Below are positions 43,060 through 48,452 of a stretch of DNA of 48,452 bases, piece by piece (positions within the stretch are counted from its first letter, which is position 1; every line of letters starts with the position of its first letter). A program made the position numbers and the translations under genes. Source of the DNA: Phycisphaera mikurensis NBRC 102666 (lineage in GTDB: Bacteria; Planctomycetota; Phycisphaerae; Phycisphaerales; SM1A02); the NCBI GenBank assembly GCA_945878575.1, contig CAMDUB010000014.1:1-48452 (forward strand), written 5' to 3'. Below the pieces are notes generated by a model. It was not told the DNA's origin and did no database searches. It saw only the letters and a program-made list of their open reading frames with translations.

Positions 43060-44298
43060 TTAGACGCTCGGGGGCGTAGCGGCAGCTGGCGCAGCACCGG
43101 CAGCCGGCGCATCACCCGCAGCAGGCGCCGGCTTCGCGTCCGAACCCGCGGGCACAGCGCCGCTGGTTGGCGCGGGCATCGGCTGCGGTCGAATGGAGCG
43201 ACGAACCGCTTCGTCAGCCTGCATTCTTCGCTCAAGGTCAGTGATGCGCGCGCGCGCCCTTGAAAGTTCATCTTGCGTTGCTGGATCGGCGGCGGCGGCC
43301 GCCTTCGCCGCAGCGGCACTGCTTGCAGCGTTCGCTGATGCCTTGGCTGCGGCAGCAGTTGCTGCTGCACTTGCCGCTGCTGCAGCCGAGTCAGGCCCGG
43401 GTGCACTGGATGCAGTTGCTGGAGCCACAGCGTCAACTTGCCCAACCGCGCGCAACATGTGCTTTGCTTCCCATGGGATGAGCGTGACATCTGCTTCGCG
43501 CTTTTGACCCGCGCGAACGACCACGAACTTCACATGTTCGCCTGGCGCAGCGGCGCGAACCACTTCGCGAATGGCTTCCGGCGAAGCGTTGCTTGATCCA
43601 TTGATTGCCACAATCACATCGTGCGACATGATGCCCGCTTGCTCAAGCGCAAGACCCGGGATGACTTGTGCCACATAGGCGCATTCCGCGCCAGATGACA
43701 TAGTGTGTTCAGCATGAAGATGCGCAAGGGCCGCCGGCGGTACTGCCTCGAGGCGCCCACCGAGCATTGCTTTCGGCGCAGTCAATGTGCCGCCATCGCG
43801 CGTGCGGTAGACGCCCGGTGCATCAGCCTTCGTGCCATGTTCCGGTGTCCACGTATCTGGAATATCAAGGCGCTCAATCACTGTTCCTTGTTCATTGATC
43901 ACCGCCACATGATTGCCCTTGCGCACCACGTGGTCGGGCGGGACTGGCTGCGAATCCATGAAGACCTCAATGCGGTCGCCACTGAACGCTCGCAATTCCC
44001 AGCGATGCGCTTGTCCATCGCGCGTTGGGCGCGTATCGGTTGGACTTTGCGCAACGGCGGTCGGCGTGACGACGGTCATCTGCTTCGGCGCGGCGGCAGC
44101 AGGCCGTTCCACGGCCGTAGCGAGCTCATCCACTGGCTCTGCGGTTGCGCTGGCAGCACCAGACTCCCCAGAAACCGACGCTGCGTCCGATGTTTCGGCG
44201 CCGTCGGTGGCCACCAACGGCTCAGTTGGCTGCTCGGTGCTTGCGCAGCCGGCGAGTGCGAGGGTGATGCAGCACGTTGAGATCAGGGTGGCGCGCAT
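43060..44298 (-). CDS. PDZ-domain lipoprotein (412 aa)
   Basis: The start was taken at 44298 because a TATCAT -10-like element lies 7 bases before it; an ATG at 44307 overlaps that element. The lipobox LALAGC has Cys18. An acidic and Thr-rich linker follows, then a beta domain (GDRIEVFMDSQPVPPDHVV), and a PDZ domain (about 205-285: AYVAQVIPGLALEQAGIMSH, DVIVAINGSSNASPEAI). The C-terminus has an Ala-rich stretch and a short coiled coil (LSRARARITDLERRM), then a Pro/Ala tail. No protease domain is present, so the PDZ probably binds a partner in the periplasm or outer membrane. Function unknown. Confidence 0.85.
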   Translation of the reverse strand: MRATLISTCCITLALAGCASTEQPTEPLVATDGAETSDAASVSGESGAASATAEPVDELATAVERPAAAAPKQMTVVTPTAVAQSPTDTRPTRDGQAHRWELRAFSGDRIEVFMDSQPVPPDHVVRKGNHVAVINEQGTVIERLDIPDTWTPEHGTKADAPGVYRTRDGGTLTAPKAMLGGRLEAVPPAALAHLHAEHTMSSGAECAYVAQVIPGLALEQAGIMSHDVIVAINGSSNASPEAIREVVRAAAPGEHVKFVVVRAGQKREADVTLIPWEAKHMLRAVGQVDAVAPATASSAPGPDSAAAAASAAATAAAAKASANAASSAAAAKAAAAADPATQDELSRARARITDLERRMQADEAVRRSIRPQPMPAPTSGAVPAGSDAKPAPAAGDAPAAGAAPAAATPPSV

Positions 44299-44363
44299 AC
44301 CAATCATGATACAAGCATCATCGCAGCGACTATCTTCCTCCCTCGCTGAACCTCACGGATCCC

Positions 44364-44891
44364 ATGTTCCAAATGCTCCCCACGCTCCACACGCGCCCCA
44401 TGTTGCCCACACCCTCGTCACTTCCCATGCTCCTCACCGCCGCATCCCTCATGCTCTGTGCATGCGGCGAACACGCCGGCCAGGATGTTGCAAGTGCTGG
44501 CGCCGGGGCCACCTGGCGCTGGCGCGCGGAGAAGATGGAAGTCAGCGCGCTTTCAACGCCGATGGTGGCTCGCGCCGGGCGCGGATCCATGATCGACGCG
44601 CGTACTGAGTTCTTTGACAGCGACCGCGACGAGACCAAGGCCGTCGGTCAACTCACCGTGGTGGTGCGCTTTGATAGCAATGAAATTGGGCGCCAGTCCG
44701 CCGACCTTGCCGGAGTTGGTGGGCACGCCCGCGCTTGGGATTCAGTGACCGAGACCTACTCGATGCAAATTCCACTCACCATTGATCCGCTACCGGGGCG
44801 CGTGGTGGTGTTGCAGGCGACCTTTGAAGGCGTTGATGGATCACGGATGACGGCCTCGCGCGAGGTGCGCTGGCCGGAGACCGCGCGATGA
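44364..44891 (+). CDS. Probable lipoprotein of unknown function (175 aa)
   Basis: The N-terminus is hydrophobic and Pro-rich with one Arg, ending in SLMLCAC, a lipobox with Cys34. An in-frame ATG at 44427 would give a shorter signal. The mature part is beta-rich, with FFDSDRDETKAVGQLTVVVRF and FEGVDGSRMTASREVRW. It faintly recalls the secretin-linked lipoprotein at 42234 (an acidic D-D-D stretch before a strand), but the similarity may be chance. It is coupled to the next gene by ATGA and divergent from the PDZ lipoprotein. Confidence 0.75.
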   Translation: MFQMLPTLHTRPMLPTPSSLPMLLTAASLMLCACGEHAGQDVASAGAGATWRWRAEKMEVSALSTPMVARAGRGSMIDARTEFFDSDRDETKAVGQLTVVVRFDSNEIGRQSADLAGVGGHARAWDSVTETYSMQIPLTIDPLPGRVVVLQATFEGVDGSRMTASREVRWPETAR

Positions 44892-45877
44892 CCAGCGCTG
44901 CATCCTCGCCGGCCCCGCGCCGACTGGGGATATTCGCCGCTGATTCACTCCTTCTGACGGCAGCATTGATCTGGGGCGTTACCTTTGTTGCGCAGAAATT
45001 TGCCACCGAACACATGGGGCCACTGCTCTTCACGGGCATTCGCTTTTCAATCGGCGCAGTCATTCTTCTGCCAATCGCACTGCCGCGCTTTCGACGCATT
45101 GCCTCCGGGCGGGCCCGTCGCAGCGCACTGCTTGGTGGTTGCCTTGCCGGATGCGCCATGGCGCTTGGCAGCACCTTGCAACAAGTGGGAATGCATTCCA
45201 CCAGCGTGAGTAACGCGGGATTCATCACTGGGCTGTACGTGATCATCGTGCCAATGCTCGGCCTCTTTGTTGGGCAGCGAGTCCGCTGGAACGTATGGAT
45301 CGGCGCCATCTTGGCGGTGGCCGGGCTCTTCTATCTGAGCCTCTATGACCCATCGGGCAGCGCCACTGGAATTTCTATCAACGAAGGCGATGTGTGGGTG
45401 TTGGCATGCGCGCTGGCATGGAGTTTCCACGTGCAGATCATCGGGTGGGCGGCACCGGACATTGACCCGTTCGTCATCAGCGTGATTCAATTTGCGGTGA
45501 CGGGCGCCACCGCATTGCTTGCTTCACAAGTCATTGCGCATGGCTGGCCCACCGAGACATGGGGCGCGCGCGAGGTCTTTGAACTGGGAGCGTTGCAAGC
45601 AGTGGCGTGGCCGCTCGCCTTTGCCGCGCTCCTCTCGACATGCATTGCATTCACATTGCAGACCGTGGCACAGGGCAGCGCGCCACCCGCGCACGCCGCC
45701 ATCCTGTTGAGTCTGGAGAGCGTGTTTGCGGCGCTGGCCGAGGCAGTCTTTCTGGTGGCCGGGTGGACGAGCCTGGGCTCGCCGATGACGCGTTGGAAAC
45801 TGGCCGGCTGCGCCTTGATGTTTGCGGGCGTGGTCTTGAGCCAATGGCGAATTCGGGCGCGCGCAGCGGGCGCGTGA
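44888..45877 (+). CDS. EamA/DMT-family exporter-type membrane protein (329 aa)
   Basis: About ten hydrophobic segments in two related halves fit the EamA fold. The first half starts SLLLTAALIWGVTFVAQKFA and contains TGIRFSIGAVILLPI and NAGFITGLYVIIVPML. The second begins VWVLACALAWSFHVQIIGWA. The C-terminus has LSLESVFAALAEAVFL and KLAGCALMFAGVVLSQW. Family members carry amino acids, nucleotides or drugs across the inner membrane; the substrate here cannot be read. Translationally coupled to the upstream lipoprotein gene. Confidence 0.9.
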   Translation: MTSAASSPAPRRLGIFAADSLLLTAALIWGVTFVAQKFATEHMGPLLFTGIRFSIGAVILLPIALPRFRRIASGRARRSALLGGCLAGCAMALGSTLQQVGMHSTSVSNAGFITGLYVIIVPMLGLFVGQRVRWNVWIGAILAVAGLFYLSLYDPSGSATGISINEGDVWVLACALAWSFHVQIIGWAAPDIDPFVISVIQFAVTGATALLASQVIAHGWPTETWGAREVFELGALQAVAWPLAFAALLSTCIAFTLQTVAQGSAPPAHAAILLSLESVFAALAEAVFLVAGWTSLGSPMTRWKLAGCALMFAGVVLSQWRIRARAAGA

Positions 45878-45891
45878 CGGCAGCAGGTTCC

Positions 45892-45897
45892 TATACT
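45892..45897 (+). promoter_or_regulatory. Candidate -10 element of the 86-aa gene
   Basis: TATACT lies 9 bases before the ATG at 45907, with no Shine-Dalgarno site. This suggests a leaderless or nearly leaderless transcript. Confidence 0.4.
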
Positions 45898-45906
45898 GCG
45901 CAGTCC

Positions 45907-46167
45907 ATGTCCCTTGAAATGTCAGCATTCCCCGCCGGAACACGCATCCGAGTCACCCAGCAGCTCCCCGCGGTGCGCCACGTCAGCACCACCACCATTG
46001 AGGGCACGGTGCTTCGTTACCGCCAGTCCGAAACCGGGAGCTGGTTTGCGCACAGCCAGCACGATCGCCTCTGGCTTGATCGTTTGGAGATTCAAAAGGA
46101 CGACGGCGAGATCACCGTACTGAACCTTGATCAGTACACGGTGATTGAACCGAGCGATCGCGTTTAA
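45907..46167 (+). CDS. Small conserved hypothetical protein (86 aa)
   Basis: The protein is small, soluble and beta-rich: PAGTRIRVTQQLPAVRHVST, EGTVLRYRQSETGSWFAHS, then RLWLDRLEIQKDDGEITVLN. The pattern fits a single SH3-like or OB-like barrel. From memory similar proteins of about 85 residues are common in planctomycetes and remain uncharacterised. It has its own -10-like element and is followed by a possible terminator before the convergent M16 gene. Function unknown. Confidence 0.75.
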   Translation: MSLEMSAFPAGTRIRVTQQLPAVRHVSTTTIEGTVLRYRQSETGSWFAHSQHDRLWLDRLEIQKDDGEITVLNLDQYTVIEPSDRV

Positions 46168-46189
46168 ATTAATCAGTTTGCTTGCAAAT

Positions 46190-46205
46190 GCCTGCACATG
46201 CAGGC
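46190..46205. terminator. Stem-loop between convergent genes
   Basis: GCCTGC-ACAT-GCAGGC is a perfect 6- or 7-bp stem in the 58-base gap between the 86-aa gene and the M16 gene. Neither side has a T-run, so termination is only a guess. Confidence 0.4.
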
Positions 46206-46225
46206 TCATCTGCACTCACGCGCAC

Positions 46226-47473
46226 TCATCCAACCAATCGTGGTGCAACCGTCACCTGCGTTCGGCCAGCGCGCCACGCGGCGCCCATGTCGCGGGCGAT
46301 GTACTCGTTGACGCCGGCAAGAGTCAGTCGATCAAACTCCGCCGCGCTCTGTGCCAGGTCCATGGCCTCCCCAAGGCGCCACAATTGTGACGCAATGGTG
46401 GCCGCTCGAGCGCTGGAACTTTCACCACTCATGATCAGGCCCGCCTTGGCGCCCACCAGGGCGTCGCGGAACTCATCGGCGGTGATTCCCTGCTCGAATC
46501 GCTCCAGTTCGTGCATGATGCATTCCAAGGTGCGCGGGGCGCGTTCGTGGGTGCTTCCGGCATAGACCTGCACCAATCCGCGGTCGCGGCCGAGTGCGGA
46601 GGAGGCGCCGACTGAATAGCAGAGTCCGCGCTTCTCGCGCACCTCGGTGAAGAGACGGCTACTGCTTGCGCCGCCCAAGATTCGGATGGCCACGCGATGG
46701 GCGTGGGCGTCGGCGTCCCGGTCGGGCGGGGCATCGAAACCGATAGCAAGGTGGGTCTGTTGGGTATCAAGCTGCACCAAATGCGATCCGCGCAGGGCGG
46801 GGCGGGTCTCAACGGGGTCCTCAGTGGAGCCGCTCCAGCCCTCGAGGAGCCGTTCCACCATGTCCCGGGCGCGCTCGGGCTCAATATCGCCAGCCATGCC
46901 AATCACCGTGCCACCCGGACGGGCGCGACGCGACCATGAGGCGCGGATGCGGTCCTGGGTGAGCGACTGCAGCCCAGCAACGGTTCCGTAGCCACTGCGA
47001 TTAAATGGAGCCGGCATAGCAAACTCGCGCAGGCGTACGCCGGCAAGATGTTGCGGCTCATCTTCCAATCCATTGAGGGCTTGCAGCGCAATGGCGCGCA
47101 CGGATTCCAGGGCGTCTGCATCAAGGTGCGGCTGCCGAACCACCAAGGAAAGTAGGCGCATTGCCTCTTCGATGCGTTCGCCCATGCACAGCGTGGAGAG
47201 CATGGTGTGATGGACCGCAGCGGCCCCATGGCGTTGCGCACCGAGTGCATCGAATGCATCAGAGATATCGCGGCTTGACTTACCCGCCGCGCCGCGCAGG
47301 ATGAGTTCGGAGAGCACCGTGGCCTCACCCTCACCAGCATCGCCCTCTGGATCGCTCGCTGTTCCGACCGGCAGCATCCAGACCGCGGCGCAACTGCGGG
47401 TACCGGGCATGCGTTCCACCACCAGGCGGGCGCCCGAGGTAAGCGTGTACCAACGAAGAAGGTCAGTAGCCAT
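46226..47473 (-). CDS. M16-family protein without the zinc motif (415 aa)
   Basis: The fold is that of an M16 peptidase (insulysin/MPP type), with two alpha/beta halves. The first half starts WYTLTSGARLVVERMPGTRS. Where active members have HxxEH, this one reads T-V-L-S-E (in EATVLSELILRGAAG), so the zinc ligands are absent. The second half keeps the arginine/tyrosine motif in LFTEVREKRGLCYSVGASS and GGASSSRLF. It is therefore probably a non-catalytic partner or a pseudo-peptidase. It lies 63 bases downstream of dapB on the same strand. ATG at 47473. Confidence 0.88.
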   Translation of the reverse strand: MATDLLRWYTLTSGARLVVERMPGTRSCAAVWMLPVGTASDPEGDAGEGEATVLSELILRGAAGKSSRDISDAFDALGAQRHGAAAVHHTMLSTLCMGERIEEAMRLLSLVVRQPHLDADALESVRAIALQALNGLEDEPQHLAGVRLREFAMPAPFNRSGYGTVAGLQSLTQDRIRASWSRRARPGGTVIGMAGDIEPERARDMVERLLEGWSGSTEDPVETRPALRGSHLVQLDTQQTHLAIGFDAPPDRDADAHAHRVAIRILGGASSSRLFTEVREKRGLCYSVGASSALGRDRGLVQVYAGSTHERAPRTLECIMHELERFEQGITADEFRDALVGAKAGLIMSGESSSARAATIASQLWRLGEAMDLAQSAAEFDRLTLAGVNEYIARDMGAAWRAGRTQVTVAPRLVG

Positions 47474-47536
47474 GTGGGGATGAAGGGTAGCAGCGAAGGG
47501 GGCCGAGCGGCAGATGTTTGCTGACCGTTCGGCAAG

Positions 47537-48277
47537 TCAACCGCGCGCAAAGTCGGCAAACCAGTCATCGGTCACATGCATTCCTACCGGTTGTTGCGCC
47601 AACCAGCGTGCCATGCGCAGTGCCCCCAGCGCAAAGAGGTCGCGGCTGGTGGCGGAGTGGCTGATCATGATTCGTTCGCCGGGACCACTGAATGCCACCA
47701 CGTGTTCACCGACCACATCACCAGCACGAATAGCGTGAATTCTGGCTGGATTCATGGGCTTTCCTGTGCCCACAGTCACTGCCGCGGCCAGGCTCAGTGC
47801 GGTTCCACTGGGCGCATCAAGCTTGCGGACGTGATGCGTTTCCGTGATGTCAATGTCAAACTCAGGGAGTAGTCGTGCTGCATCCATCACCAGTTTGCGA
47901 GTCACCGCAACCCCTAACGAAGTGTTGGCGGCCACCATGGCGGGCACCCGTGTGGATGCACGTTGGATCGCATCACGTGAGGCCTGCGACAGTCCCGTGG
48001 TTCCCACCAGAAGCGCGCATCCCAGCGTGGTTGCAGCCTGCGCAGCGCGCATGGCACCGTCGTCGCTTGAGAAATCAATCACCACATCGGCGCCGCCAGG
48101 CAGAACTTCCAGTTGATTGTCGCGGTCGATCGATTGCGCAATCAGGTATCCGCGTTCCGATGAGATGCACCCTAAGAGGCGTTGACCCATCCTTCCGAGG
48201 GCTCCATGCAAGACAATACGCAATGGACGCAAAGAATCTTCAGCAACAGAAGAGAGAGATGACTGAGTGGTCGTCAT
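47537..48277 (-). CDS. dapB: 4-hydroxy-tetrahydrodipicolinate reductase
   Basis: DapB reduces the dihydrodipicolinate precursor with NAD(P)H in the lysine and diaminopimelate pathway. Visible are the nucleotide-binding loop VLHGALGRMGQRLLG, the dinucleotide-binding VVIDFSS and LLVGTTG, and the catalytic ETHHVRKLDAPSGTAL. A C-terminal FALGALRMARWLAQQPVGMH segment completes the family pattern. The start at 48277 (MTTTQSSL) was chosen; earlier in-frame codons up to 48358 only add an atypical tail. Meso-DAP production fits the L,D-transpeptidase at 14877-16100. The upstream 175 bases to the window end are A+T-richer, with nothing else supported. Confidence 0.95.
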   Translation of the reverse strand: MTTTQSSLSSVAEDSLRPLRIVLHGALGRMGQRLLGCISSERGYLIAQSIDRDNQLEVLPGGADVVIDFSSDDGAMRAAQAATTLGCALLVGTTGLSQASRDAIQRASTRVPAMVAANTSLGVAVTRKLVMDAARLLPEFDIDITETHHVRKLDAPSGTALSLAAAVTVGTGKPMNPARIHAIRAGDVVGEHVVAFSGPGERIMISHSATSRDLFALGALRMARWLAQQPVGMHVTDDWFADFARG

Positions 48278-48452
48278 GGGTGCATTCTCTGCAAAGGGCG
48301 CGCGATTTGCTCGGGAATTCTCGATGAATCCGTGCACTTGCAGTGATTTGCAGTTCACCCTGTAGCAGCACGAAGGGGTGCATCAAGTGCACTTTCAAAG
48401 AAATCTTATAAAAATTCTTCTCAACCCCCTTCACAGGCTGTGCCGATACAGG

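Overview
The window (about 60% G+C by eye) most likely comes from a Planctomycetota genome, probably class Phycisphaerae. The reasons are secreted proteins built from Asp-Cys-Asn-x-Asn repeats with a C-terminal dockerin-like double Ca-binding loop, sparse Shine-Dalgarno sites, and a type II secretion operon with a hugely extended secretin. This assignment rests on remembered family traits, not on a database search.

Layout. (1) 1-5433: two minus-strand secreted, repeat-rich proteins (the first runs off the left edge), each divergent from a near-identical copy of a small protein gene; this is a duplicated module. (2) 5518-12294: a compact six-gene operon encoding a GlmL/MutL-type ASKHA ATPase, a barrel-sandwich/KOW-like soluble protein and four membrane proteins (one resembling DUF6754). 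No glutamate mutase is nearby, so this is an uncharacterised membrane-associated system. (3) 12441-22593: housekeeping genes: a secreted unknown, pdxA, a DUF985 cupin, an L,D-transpeptidase, 5-formyl-THF cyclo-ligase, glmS, clpB and a cobalamin-binding-like protein. (4) 22594-23166: a non-coding stretch with three 129-bp tandem copies of a long hairpin, followed by degenerate 31-bp repeats. (5) 23167-42812: a tightly coupled type II secretion operon in the order F, TPR protein, G, H, I, J, K, L, M, D, lipoprotein. Its secretin is about 3295 residues long and carries an N0-like domain plus about 32 N1-type repeats, where ordinary GspD has N0 and three N domains. GspE, a separate GspC and GspO are not in the window. 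(6) 42868-48277: tRNA-Gln(CTG), a PDZ lipoprotein, a lipoprotein, an EamA exporter, a small conserved protein, a metal-site-less M16 protein and dapB.

How the parts may fit: the T2SS could export the secreted repeat proteins of region 1, and the lipoprotein coupled to the secretin is a candidate pilotin. The most notable items are the giant secretin and the ATPase/membrane cluster. Domain calls are from reading the sequence and remembered family motifs; no search was run.
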